A DNA stretch of 8,710 bases from VBAS01 sp965652775 (GTDB taxonomy: Bacteria > Bacteroidota > Bacteroidia > Chitinophagales > Chitinophagaceae), in assembly GCA_965652775.1 (NCBI GenBank), contig CBFGXP010000172.1, positions 1-8,710 on the forward strand. Reading direction: 5' to 3'. Positions 1-7,878 of this stretch are shown here, piece by piece. Below the pieces are notes generated by a model that worked only from the letters and a program-made list of their open reading frames with translations, ran no database searches and was not told the DNA's origin. The first letter of the stretch is position 1, and each line of letters starts with the position of its first letter. The translations under genes were made by a program, and so were the position numbers.

Positions 1-6
1 CCTGAA

Positions 7-1641
7 TCACTCAAACATCTCATACTTTGTCTTAGGCCTTTCGGCATCACGCCATTTAAAATTTTGTAACCGCATTTCTCCCGGAGATTTTTGCTGCATG
101 GGCCAGATAGTTCCTTTCACTGCGGTGCGAAATACAACACGCTGAAGTTCCCGTTCTTTAAAATAAATATCCATAAGGTCCGCACTTGATTGATTAATCC
201 CGGTAAATGCACTGTCTTCATCCTGTATATAATAAATACATTCTGCCGTGCCACGGGCACGCACCGAATCAATATTGCCATCAATAAAATAAGCATCCAT
301 CCGGATCGCTTTTACCTGGTTGAATATTTCAGGTTTAACAAGACTGGCAATAAAACTGTTTTTAAACACCTGCATCCTTTCTGCTTTTTTATTTTTTGTA
401 AAAAGCAAAATGGTATCACCTGTTACCTGGTTTTCGTTTGACCAAACTACCGGGTCGTAATATAAACGGAATACGGAGTCTTTGAATGAATAAAAAATAC
501 TATCGCAGACAGCTTGCAGGGAATCAGAAAAAACTCTCACGTTTCTAAACGCTTCAAAATACCTGTTGGTGCTATCCTTTGTTTTGGTATCAACAATTTT
601 TACTCCCTTCAACGTATCTTTTTTTACCGCCGAATCTTTCGTTCCATACAAGTCTGTAAGCCTGGCAGAAAATAAAGTGTCGGCAGAAACAAACGTTGAG
701 TCCTGGTCCTGTTCGATGATCATCAGCGGCTTCGCAAAAGCAAGAAAAGATTCATTCTTTTTATTAAAAAAAATCGTATCGGCAATTACTGTTGTTTTAT
801 TGGCGGTGTCAACAATTATTCCCCTGCCAAATATTTGTGTAATGCCGCTGCTGTCATCACTTATGATCGTTCTGCCTGTTACCTGTATGTCTTTATCCGT
901 GATCACCGGGCTTTGACCAAATTCGGCCTTGCCTGTTCGTTTATCATAATACCCTTCTTTTGTCCTGATGGTGCGGCCCGAACTGTCTTTGATAAAGGTT
1001 TCAGCAATAAATCTTACAGTTTCTGTTCCTGTATTATATAATAAAGAATCTGATTCCAGGTCATAGGACGGGTCCTTAAGTCTTACTTTCTTCTTAAAGT
1101 AAACATCTTTCAGGTCAGCATAATAAAATCCTTCTTCGCTTGTCAATACTGTTTCTTTATTTACAACCCTGCCTCCATTCCGGTAAATGCCAACCTTGGT
1201 GTTTACGTCATACTCTAATGTAGGAGTGGTAAGTGTCCCTTTTCCGTCTGTTAATTTTACGTTTCCATCCAGGTAGGCAACCTTCTTGTCGGTCAGATAC
1301 CTGAGATGATCAGAATATACATTTGCAGTATCAGCATCGTTGATATGAACATTTCCAAAAGCTTCAAAAAGATTTAATCTTTTTGTAATCACACAGCTAT
1401 CACATTCAAATATGGAAGTTCCTTGCCGTAACCGAACATTGCCGGCGAGTATTGTAATTTCAGTAACAGAATCAATTTTACGGTATTCTAATTTTCTTGA
1501 ACCAGGAAGAATTTCAACTGTACGAACCGTATCTGAAGGTGTAAAGGTTTTTGTGGTTGGTAACTCCTGGCAAAGAATACTTAAGGGGCTTGCCAACAGC
1601 CACGCAATAAAAAAAAAGCAGGTAATTTTCTTCAGGATCAT
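7..1641 (-). CDS. OstA/LptA-like LPS transport protein, long Bacteroidota form
   Basis: Complete 544-residue gene. The start is an ATG at 1641-1639; the stop is TGA at 9-7. A hydrophobic N-terminal signal segment (about residues 5-24) points to export. The rest is rich in beta-strand patterns with recurring OstA-type signatures: GNV at 67-69, 96-98 and 126-128, then related turns (RNV at 366-368). This fits stacked beta-taco repeats of the LptA/OstA_2 kind. Family knowledge: LptA carries LPS across the periplasm to LptD. This protein is roughly three times the length of classical LptA (about 185 residues), so by inference it could span more of the periplasm, possibly also covering the LptC role. 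The C-terminus is charged (WRDAERPKTK). Its ATG overlaps the upstream MCE gene's TGA by 4 bases, which suggests coupled translation. There is a CxxC pair at 80 and 83. The family call is firm; the exact role is inferred. Confidence 0.88.
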   Translation of the reverse strand: MILKKITCFFFIAWLLASPLSILCQELPTTKTFTPSDTVRTVEILPGSRKLEYRKIDSVTEITILAGNVRLRQGTSIFECDSCVITKRLNLFEAFGNVHINDADTANVYSDHLRYLTDKKVAYLDGNVKLTDGKGTLTTPTLEYDVNTKVGIYRNGGRVVNKETVLTSEEGFYYADLKDVYFKKKVRLKDPSYDLESDSLLYNTGTETVRFIAETFIKDSSGRTIRTKEGYYDKRTGKAEFGQSPVITDKDIQVTGRTIISDDSSGITQIFGRGIIVDTANKTTVIADTIFFNKKNESFLAFAKPLMIIEQDQDSTFVSADTLFSARLTDLYGTKDSAVKKDTLKGVKIVDTKTKDSTNRYFEAFRNVRVFSDSLQAVCDSIFYSFKDSVFRLYYDPVVWSNENQVTGDTILLFTKNKKAERMQVFKNSFIASLVKPEIFNQVKAIRMDAYFIDGNIDSVRARGTAECIYYIQDEDSAFTGINQSSADLMDIYFKERELQRVVFRTAVKGTIWPMQQKSPGEMRLQNFKWRDAERPKTKYEMFE

Positions 1642-2633
1642 TTTTGATTGCCTTGCGGGATGGAATCCTTTTTCGCAGGTGAAGTTAATGGCCCCGTTCT
1701 ATCTTTTCTGTTAAAAATCAAACTGCCCGTGTACCGTTTTGGATTAACCCGGATATCATCAAAGAGTATTTCAAGACCAAGAAACAGATCATTTAACTGA
1801 TCATAAAGTTTTCGATCCTTCATTAATAAGCCAAGTGTACCTTCATTCGTATTGAATTTGCTTAACACGGCCTTGAGTTCACTCACGGTAGCCTGCAATG
1901 TGTCGATGGTAGGTTGTACTTCGAGTGTAGAAAATTTATCAGCTGCTCTTTTTATACTGCTTATGGTTGCAGTAATGCTGTCATTATTTTTCTTCAGGTT
2001 ATTAGTAATTGAATTTGCATTGTCTAATGTAGCCGCCAATGCGCCGCTTTCTGCATTCAAAAGTTTATTGAGGTTTGAAGTGGTCTGCCGAAGATTGCGT
2101 ATAATATCATTAATATTTCCTTTGGTGTCCTGGTCAAACAAACGGTTAAGACCCCCTAAAACTACTTTCAATGAATCGACCGCACCTCTTACACTTGTTA
2201 AAGTTGGAGTGATCTGTGCTTTCACATCTCCAAGAAAGGATGATTCAAGGTCCGTTACGAGGGTATCACCATCTTTTAAATAATCAGTTGATTGTCCCTG
2301 GGCAATATTTAAAAAATCCGAACCAAGCAGTTCAGATTCAATTGTTGCTTTTGAATCTCTTGGAATATTAACATCCCGTTTCATGGTGATCGTAACAATA
2401 ATGCCACTGAGATTCTTATCAAGTTCAGTATAATCGTAAACGGTGCCCACGGGAAGCCCTTTCATTTTTACATCATTTGATTTTCTAAGGCCACCGAGGT
2501 CGGAGAAAACGGCATATAAATGAGTTTCTTTATTGAAAAGGTTCTTTCCTTTTAAAAAATTAAAGCCGACAATAAGCAGGACGAGGGCGACAATGGTTAA
2601 AATCCCAACCTTTGTTTCATTGTTGATCTTCAT
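1638..2633 (-). CDS. MlaD-family (MCE domain) lipid transport protein
   Basis: 331 residues from an ATG at 2633-2631. Layout: a short cytoplasmic N-terminus with one membrane anchor (about residues 9-26), an MCE domain (about 36-115, containing the LGGLRKSNDVKMKGLPVG stretch and the ESELLGSDFLNI stretch), then a long helical tail (about 135-285) with heptad-like Leu/Ile spacing and many Asn/Thr/Ser, and a basic C-terminus. MCE proteins form hexameric rings that shuttle phospholipids between inner and outer membranes, usually with an MlaE permease and MlaF ATPase. Neither partner is in this window, so they must be encoded elsewhere. The long helical tail resembles MCE proteins that build a periplasmic tube or needle more than the short E. 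coli MlaD; this is inference. The gene lies 104 bases downstream of the amidase and overlaps the OstA-like gene by 4 bases, so all three are probably one transcript. Confidence 0.9.
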   Translation of the reverse strand: MKINNETKVGILTIVALVLLIVGFNFLKGKNLFNKETHLYAVFSDLGGLRKSNDVKMKGLPVGTVYDYTELDKNLSGIIVTITMKRDVNIPRDSKATIESELLGSDFLNIAQGQSTDYLKDGDTLVTDLESSFLGDVKAQITPTLTSVRGAVDSLKVVLGGLNRLFDQDTKGNINDIIRNLRQTTSNLNKLLNAESGALAATLDNANSITNNLKKNNDSITATISSIKRAADKFSTLEVQPTIDTLQATVSELKAVLSKFNTNEGTLGLLMKDRKLYDQLNDLFLGLEILFDDIRVNPKRYTGSLIFNRKDRTGPLTSPAKKDSIPQGNQK

Positions 2634-2737
2634 GTATAATTGTTTTCACACCGAGTTTAACTGAGTGCCAAATTAATGAAATAATTCTAGCTATTTAAAT
2701 CTTTAATTGCGGGAAGACGATGAAGAAGGATTGAAGA

Positions 2738-3730
2738 TTAGCTGCGGGCCTTTTGAATATCTTTCCGGGGTAGGTTTCCGGCATTCGTCTGGGCACTTTT
2801 TGTATCGGGACTTTTTCCGCCATTACTGGCCGGTGCTTTTTCTTTCGCAGCAATATAATTGCCCAAAGCATTCGCGATATTCTGTACTATTTCGTTTTGA
2901 CCTTTATCGCTATTAAGATATTGCTCTTCGGTTTTATCGCTGATAAAACCCGTTTCAACCAATACGCTTGGCATACCAGTAGCGTGAAGCACCCAAATAC
3001 CCACATCATTTCTTTGTTTAACGCCGCGGCTCACACGACCCTCCTTAACAAATTCTGCTTCAATAAGGGTTGCAAAGTGAAGTGAGTTTTCAAAATATTT
3101 TTTTGCGTATAACAGTTGAAAAGCCTTCATCACCGGATCATTTATGTCAGGCATCACTAAAGTACTGTCAGCCTCTCCAAATTCATCATCTGGTTTTATC
3201 ATGTCCGTTTTATGAGTGTTTTCATCTGCTGCCCATATATAAGTTTCAGTTCCCCTTGCAGGGTTAGGAGTATAGTATGTTTTATAAGTAGGAACCTTTC
3301 GTCTCTTTTTTCCTTTACCTACCCACCTGTATCCACTTTGTACCCTATGCGCAATTTTTCTTGCAGAGTTTACGTGAATCGCAATGAATAGGTCGCCTCC
3401 CGATTGATTCGCAAATTCCGCACGATAACGAAGCCCCTGGTTTTTGTCGGGCTTGTTGCCCGGAATAATATCAGTTGTTCTTGTATAAAGAACTTTTACA
3501 CCTGGAAACCTTTCTTCAATTTCTTTTCCAAGCTTTAGGCCGACTTCAAGACAAATTTTGGCTTCCGTTGTAATCAGGCCTTTGGCGCCCTGGTCTTTCC
3601 CTCCATGTCCCGGATCAATGATTATGGTTTGTACTCCCTTTCTTTGCACAGTTTCAGGAACACTTTTAAATGCGAATGCTAATGGTAAAGCTGCAATACA
3701 GATGAGGATGCTTAGAAAACGCCTGCTCAT
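2738..3730 (-). CDS. N-acetylmuramoyl-L-alanine amidase (Amidase_3, zinc-dependent)
   Basis: Cuts the bond between MurNAc and L-Ala of the peptidoglycan stem. Start chosen at the ATG at 3730-3728 (330 residues), because MSRRFLSILICIAALPLAFA is a compact signal peptide; the frame also stays open to a TTG at 3763 (341 residues). Numbered from the ATG, probable zinc ligands are H42 (IIDPGHGG), E56 (ITTEAK) and H119 (FIAIHVNS), and the catalytic glutamate is E259 (SVLVETGFIS). Between H119 and the C-terminal catalytic part is an insertion of roughly 90 residues beginning with a very basic patch (GKGKKRRK, about 138-145) and continuing with Tyr-rich and acidic segments; in other amidases this position carries a regulatory helix or loop. 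The C-terminal 35 residues are low-complexity and basic. It is the first gene of the leftward set and is divergent from lptD. No LysM or SPOR domain is visible. Confidence 0.92.
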   Translation of the reverse strand: MSRRFLSILICIAALPLAFAFKSVPETVQRKGVQTIIIDPGHGGKDQGAKGLITTEAKICLEVGLKLGKEIEERFPGVKVLYTRTTDIIPGNKPDKNQGLRYRAEFANQSGGDLFIAIHVNSARKIAHRVQSGYRWVGKGKKRRKVPTYKTYYTPNPARGTETYIWAADENTHKTDMIKPDDEFGEADSTLVMPDINDPVMKAFQLLYAKKYFENSLHFATLIEAEFVKEGRVSRGVKQRNDVGIWVLHATGMPSVLVETGFISDKTEEQYLNSDKGQNEIVQNIANALGNYIAAKEKAPASNGGKSPDTKSAQTNAGNLPRKDIQKARS

Positions 3731-3793
3731 GGTGGATATTAATTTTAACGGATTAGTTTTCAATCTTCACAAAACCTTTAAGTCTGAATCAAT

Positions 3794-3801
3794 TATTTTT
3801 G
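3794..3801 (+). promoter_or_regulatory. Probable -7 element of the lptD promoter (TATTTTTG)
   Basis: Exact match to the Bacteroidota -7 consensus TAnnTTTG, 18 bases before the TTG start of lptD. I find no TTTG-like -33 box at the usual 17-23 base spacing (TTTA at 3777-3780 is only 13 bases away), so support comes from the -7 match and its position. It predicts an untranslated leader of about 10-15 bases. Confidence 0.5.
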
Positions 3802-3819
3802 TTTTTAATGCTATGAGAC

Positions 3820-6537
3820 TTGAACAAAATTAACTCAAAATATCTTTTTGCCGGCCTGTTAACAGCAATCTTCTTTACACAAACGTGGAAAACTACCGCT
3901 AATTATAGCAATCATCAAAATTTTTACACCGTCTTAACAGCTGTTCAGGATACCATACCGAAAAAAAATAGTGACAGTATTATAAAACGGCTACCAACAA
4001 ACGCTCAGGACACACTAAAAAAAGATTCATTGCTGAACGAAATTGCATTGCGTGACAGCATAATTAACCGGACTGACACATTCGATCTCAGGATTTCAAA
4101 AGATTCTTTGGATGCGCCGGTGGAATACGAGGCAGAGGATTCGGCAGTGATACTTGTGAAAGAGAAAAAGGTTATCCTTTATGGGAAAACGAAAACCACT
4201 TATAAAGATATCCAGTTGACTGCCCCACAAATGGAGATTGATCAGCAAACGCAAATACTTACCGCCGTAAATAAATTTGACAGTGCAGGCAATTTGATTG
4301 CAAGGGCACATTTTGCGCAAGGTGAAAATAAATTTCAAAGCGATACCATACGGTATAATTTTAAAACCCAAAAAGGATTAACGAAGAATACGCATACGTT
4401 GATGGATGAATTACACATGATCGGCACCGATGTAAAAAGGATTGGCGATGTGGTCTATTCACGAAAGGGTGTGATCACGACATGTATGCTTGACGATCCG
4501 CATTTCGGTTTCAGGTACGACAAGGTAAAAGTGGTTAATAACAAAGTAGCGATCACCGGGCCGATTCACCCTGAATTTGAAGGAGTGCCCATTCCTGTAT
4601 ACCTTCCTTTTGGCTTTTTCCCAATGAAAAAAGGACGACACTCCGGAATACTGGCTCCAACTTTTACTGCAAATGAAGACTTCGGCCTTGGCCTCGAGGG
4701 GTTAGGTTATTACAAAACGATCGGCGAATATTTTGATGTTACGTTTCGCGCCAATATTTATTCTTATGGAGGATGGACAGCGACGTTTGTTCCAACATAT
4801 CGAAAAAGGTACCGCTACCAGGGGCAATTAAATTTCAGCATCCAAAATACTAAATACAATTTCAAAGGCGACCCCGATTATGTGAAGAATAAGAGTTATA
4901 GCATCATGTGGACTCATTCTTCAGACAGCCGTGCACGACCCGGCACTACTTTTTCAGCGAATGTAAATGCAGGTTCTACCACTTATAACCAGTATGTTCC
5001 TAATAATGCAATGAGAAATTTTCAGAACCAGCTGGGCTCCTCCATTACTTATGCAAGGACTTTCAAAAATTCGAATCTTACTGTGAGTGCTAATCATAAC
5101 CAAAACAATGAGCTTCATCTCATCAATTTGAATTTGCCGGATATTGGTTATTCCATCAACACATTTTATCCATTTCAACCAAAGGATATTGTTGGCGCTG
5201 CAAAATGGTATGAAAAATTGGGGTTTGCTTATAATGGGAATTTAAAAAGCCAGATCTCATTTTATGATACTGCTTTCCGCGTCAATAGCCTGATCGATAC
5301 ATTGCAATGGGGTGGTCAGCATAATTTTCCTATTTCATTGGCATTACCGCCGATACTTGGTGGAAAATTCCTGGTTGCGCCAAGTTTTTCTTATGAAAAC
5401 AAATGGATAGCTCAGAAATTTATAAGAAGCTGGGATCCTGTGTTGGAAAAACTTGATACAACGATCACAAAAGGATTTTTTACGGATCATAAGGCATCCT
5501 TTGGTATTGGTGTCAATACAGCTTTATACGGCACTTTCAATTTCAAAGGCGAAAGAAAAACTGCGATCAGGCATGTTGTTCGTCCGAACGTGAATTTTAC
5601 TTATTCCCCTTCATTTTCCGAGCAACATTTTTATAATACGCAGGTTGATACGAGCGGCCGGACTTTCAGATTTTCAGAATTTGAGGGAAGCATGTATGGA
5701 TATTATGGTGAACAGGATTTTGGAGGAATGAGTTTTGGATTGGATAATAATCTTGAAATGAGATTGAAGCCGAAAAAAGATACTTCGGCTGATTTTAAAA
5801 AGATCCGCCTGATTGATGGTTTTGGTTTTAATGGAGGATATAATTTTATCGCAGATTCATTCAAGCTTAGTAATCTTAATTTTTACCTGCGAAGCACGTT
5901 GTTTGAAAAAATAAATATCACAGCAGGCACCACGTTAAATCCTTACCAGGTTGATGCAAGAGGATTCCCTATCGATAAATATGCATGGGACGGTGGCAAG
6001 TTTAAATTAGGAAGATTCACTTCGGGTAATCTTTCTATGTCAACAGATTTTCAAAGTAAACCTAGAGATGAGAAAAAAGACCAGGAGAGAAAGCAAATAG
6101 AGCAGGAATTATTAAATGATCCCATGCTGGCCGGTGACGCACAAAGCCAGTTGGATTATATGCGTCGCAACCCTGCAGATTTTGTTGATTTCAACATTCC
6201 CTGGAAATTAAATCTTGGCTTAAGTGTTTTTTTCAATGAAAGATTAAAGGAAGATTACAGCGGCTTTGAAAAAGAATTCAGCAGCAACTTGACTTTCAGC
6301 GGAAGTTTTTCACTTACCACCAAATGGAATTTTGCTGTAAATGGCTATTATGATTTTGATACCAAGAATCTTCAAACATTAACAATGAGCATTGCAAGGG
6401 AAATGCATTGCTGGCAAATGTCAATTAACGTAACACCTGTCGGTCCTTATCGCTATTTTAATATTACCGTTAGTCCAAAATCAGGCTTGCTCCAGGATCT
6501 GCGACTTAACCGTACAAGATATTTTTACATGGATTAA
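3820..6537 (+). CDS. lptD: LPS assembly outer-membrane protein LptD
   Basis: 905 residues. It forms the outer-membrane barrel that receives LPS from the periplasmic bridge and places it in the outer leaflet. Layout: signal peptide (about 1-27), a Ser/Asp/Lys/Thr-rich linker (about 40-100), an OstA-like beta-taco domain (about 101-235), a conserved junction (248-282, including LPFGFFPMKKGRHSG), then a long series of amphipathic aromatic-rich strands to the C-terminus (LNRTRYFYMD). Only two cysteines occur, C222 and C864 (in HCWQM), placed like the inter-domain disulfide of E. coli LptD. A charged segment at about 748-785 interrupts the barrel. The start is TTG at 3820: an in-frame TGA lies at 3814 and the next in-frame ATG (4231) would remove the signal peptide. 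An ATG at 3813 is one base out of frame. The gene is divergent from the amidase, and its stop overlaps that of plsC. No LptE-like gene is visible in the window. Confidence 0.92.
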   Translation: MNKINSKYLFAGLLTAIFFTQTWKTTANYSNHQNFYTVLTAVQDTIPKKNSDSIIKRLPTNAQDTLKKDSLLNEIALRDSIINRTDTFDLRISKDSLDAPVEYEAEDSAVILVKEKKVILYGKTKTTYKDIQLTAPQMEIDQQTQILTAVNKFDSAGNLIARAHFAQGENKFQSDTIRYNFKTQKGLTKNTHTLMDELHMIGTDVKRIGDVVYSRKGVITTCMLDDPHFGFRYDKVKVVNNKVAITGPIHPEFEGVPIPVYLPFGFFPMKKGRHSGILAPTFTANEDFGLGLEGLGYYKTIGEYFDVTFRANIYSYGGWTATFVPTYRKRYRYQGQLNFSIQNTKYNFKGDPDYVKNKSYSIMWTHSSDSRARPGTTFSANVNAGSTTYNQYVPNNAMRNFQNQLGSSITYARTFKNSNLTVSANHNQNNELHLINLNLPDIGYSINTFYPFQPKDIVGAAKWYEKLGFAYNGNLKSQISFYDTAFRVNSLIDTLQWGGQHNFPISLALPPILGGKFLVAPSFSYENKWIAQKFIRSWDPVLEKLDTTITKGFFTDHKASFGIGVNTALYGTFNFKGERKTAIRHVVRPNVNFTYSPSFSEQHFYNTQVDTSGRTFRFSEFEGSMYGYYGEQDFGGMSFGLDNNLEMRLKPKKDTSADFKKIRLIDGFGFNGGYNFIADSFKLSNLNFYLRSTLFEKINITAGTTLNPYQVDARGFPIDKYAWDGGKFKLGRFTSGNLSMSTDFQSKPRDEKKDQERKQIEQELLNDPMLAGDAQSQLDYMRRNPADFVDFNIPWKLNLGLSVFFNERLKEDYSGFEKEFSSNLTFSGSFSLTTKWNFAVNGYYDFDTKNLQTLTMSIAREMHCWQMSINVTPVGPYRYFNITVSPKSGLLQDLRLNRTRYFYMD

Positions 6538-7274
6538 GGAAGATTATTTGTGTAATAATCTTTCATGATAGCAAATACTTTGTCTTTCAGCGCTGCGTAA
6601 GATCCATCTTTAGTTACCGGTATTGCTGGCAAAAAATGTATCTCCAGTTTATGCGGCCAGAAATAAAAAGTTTTGCCCGTCGGCAACACTTTTTTTGTAT
6701 TGTACATAATGGCCGGAATAATATCATGACCTGTTTCTGTTGCTAATCTGAATGCACCATCATGAAATTTTTTTAACGGCTCAGTTGTCCTGTTTCTTGT
6801 TCCTTCAGGATACACGCTCATGTGCATTCCTTTCTCAAGAACAGCTTTCATTTTTTCGAAACTTTGCCTGCGGCTGGTTTCGCTTTTCCTGTCAACAAGT
6901 ACTGAGCCCTTCATATAAAAAAAACCAAAGAGCGGAATTTTTGCAAAACTGCTTTTAGCAATTGTTTTATTCGGCCCCGGGATGTACGGGCACGAAAGCG
7001 GAACATCCATTAATGAATTATGATTGCAGGTAACGATATAAGTTTTGCCGCGAATAAAATTTTGCCGTCCTTTTACTTTTAACGGACATCCGATAAGCGT
7101 TAGCCACACATTCATCCATACCCTGGCAATCTGAATAAAAATATACTGTCCTTTTGGTTCTGGTATGAGCCAGCAAAGCATTGATGGAATGAATATGATA
7201 AGAAAAGTGACAAGAAAGGTGAGCAGGGCCCATAAGGCAAATACACGGCCCAATATTTCTTTTACAATTTTCAT
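6534..7274 (-). CDS. plsC: 1-acyl-sn-glycerol-3-phosphate acyltransferase (PlsC-type)
   Basis: 246 residues from an ATG at 7274-7272. Transfers a second fatty acyl chain to lysophosphatidate to give phosphatidate, the precursor of membrane phospholipids, at the inner membrane. Visible family blocks: the catalytic HX4D motif at H85-D90 (NHNSLMD), a substrate-binding block at about 113-129 (IPLFGFFYMKG then VDRKSE), EGTR at 157-160, and a Pro-containing block at about 186-190 (IPAIMYN). A strong hydrophobic segment at about 11-36 anchors the protein. The start codon overlaps the stop of the upstream GNAT gene (ATGA), so translation of the two is probably coupled. At its 3' end its TAA overlaps the TAA of lptD on the other strand. 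Some members of this superfamily acylate other lipids such as lyso-ornithine lipid; the sequence alone does not settle the acceptor. Confidence 0.88.
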   Translation of the reverse strand: MKIVKEILGRVFALWALLTFLVTFLIIFIPSMLCWLIPEPKGQYIFIQIARVWMNVWLTLIGCPLKVKGRQNFIRGKTYIVTCNHNSLMDVPLSCPYIPGPNKTIAKSSFAKIPLFGFFYMKGSVLVDRKSETSRRQSFEKMKAVLEKGMHMSVYPEGTRNRTTEPLKKFHDGAFRLATETGHDIIPAIMYNTKKVLPTGKTFYFWPHKLEIHFLPAIPVTKDGSYAALKDKVFAIMKDYYTNNLP

Positions 7275-7873
7275 TCTGAATATTGGAAAGAAGTGACCTC
7301 TTTAAAGATCGAATTTTTAATAGCGGGCCACTCGTCTTTTAATATGCTGAAAAAAACAGAGTCTCTTCGCCGGTCTAACGGCATTTTCATGTGGCTGCGC
7401 AAAACGCCTTCCTCTTTAGCACCGATCTTTCTTAATCCTTGTTTGGCTCTTTCATTCAGGTTATCGGTTTTTATTTCCACTCTTTCCCAGTCCAGCACAT
7501 CGAATGCATAGCTAAGCATGCAAAACTTTGCATGAAAATTTATCCCTGTGCCCTGGTAATGTTTCCCAAGCCAGCTCCAGCCAATTTCAATTCTTTTGTC
7601 ATAATATGAAATGCTGCCAAGACTTGTGCTTCCGCAAACATCTCCGCTTGCTTTATCAACAATAGTAAATGGAATTCTTTTTCCTTCTTCTCTTTCTTTC
7701 AAAGCGTTTTCAACCCAGTGCTGTAATTCCGATGGTTTATTCAATAGAAATGTAAAATATCTCCATAGCGAGGTATCATTTGATATTCGTGCAAAAAGAG
7801 AAATGTCCTCTTGTTGCAAAGGACGAAGAAGCACTTTGTCGGTTTGTAAGGTTAACGATTGAGGAATTGTCAT
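7271..7873 (-). CDS. GNAT family N-acetyltransferase (RimJ/RimL-like)
   Basis: 200 residues from an ATG at 7873-7871. It belongs to the acetyl-CoA-dependent GNAT fold, closest by eye to the RimJ/RimL/Acetyltransf_3 group. Signs: an opening strand with LLRPLQQED (15-23), the central strand and acetyl-CoA loop at 96-112 (IEIGWSWLG then YQGTGIN), an Asn followed by a helix at 140-156 (NERAKQGLRKIGAKEEG) as is typical before the last strands, and DSVFFSILKDEW (171-182) near the C-terminus. RimJ/RimL-like proteins act on ribosomal-protein N-termini in E. coli, but most relatives have unknown small-molecule or protein substrates, so the substrate is not assigned. It overlaps plsC by 4 bases and probably shares a transcript with it; no functional link to lipid synthesis is visible in the sequence. 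Confidence 0.88.
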   Translation of the reverse strand: MTIPQSLTLQTDKVLLRPLQQEDISLFARISNDTSLWRYFTFLLNKPSELQHWVENALKEREEGKRIPFTIVDKASGDVCGSTSLGSISYYDKRIEIGWSWLGKHYQGTGINFHAKFCMLSYAFDVLDWERVEIKTDNLNERAKQGLRKIGAKEEGVLRSHMKMPLDRRRDSVFFSILKDEWPAIKNSIFKEVTSFQYSE

Positions 7874-7878
7874 AGTGG

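Noticed and set aside
1564..1578. Possible lipobox in the OstA-like protein (SILCQ at residues 21-25)
   Set aside because: The residue before Cys is Leu, not Gly/Ala/Ser, so a lipoprotein signal is unlikely; treated as an ordinary signal peptide.
1852..2283. Open frame of 143 codons on the plus strand within the MCE gene
   Set aside because: Antisense shadow of a well-supported gene; no family motif and no promoter or start context.
2669..2676. Possible -7 element for the MCE gene (TTAATTTG on the minus strand)
   Set aside because: It misses the conserved A of TAnnTTTG, has no good -33 box and lies 35 bases from the start; the gene may simply be co-transcribed with the amidase.
2634..2737. 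Gap between the amidase and MCE genes checked for a terminator, RNA or small gene
   Set aside because: No stable hairpin followed by a T-run, no tRNA-like fold and no convincing short frame; AT-rich with nothing I can support.
3731..3763. TTG start at 3763 for the amidase, adding 11 residues
   Set aside because: The ATG at 3730 gives a compact signal peptide and a more common start codon; the longer form remains possible but is less likely.
3558..3833. Open frame of 91 codons on the plus strand across the amidase start and the lptD start
   Set aside because: Mostly antisense to the amidase active-site coding region; no recognisable domain. Only its last codons matter, as the out-of-frame ATG before lptD.
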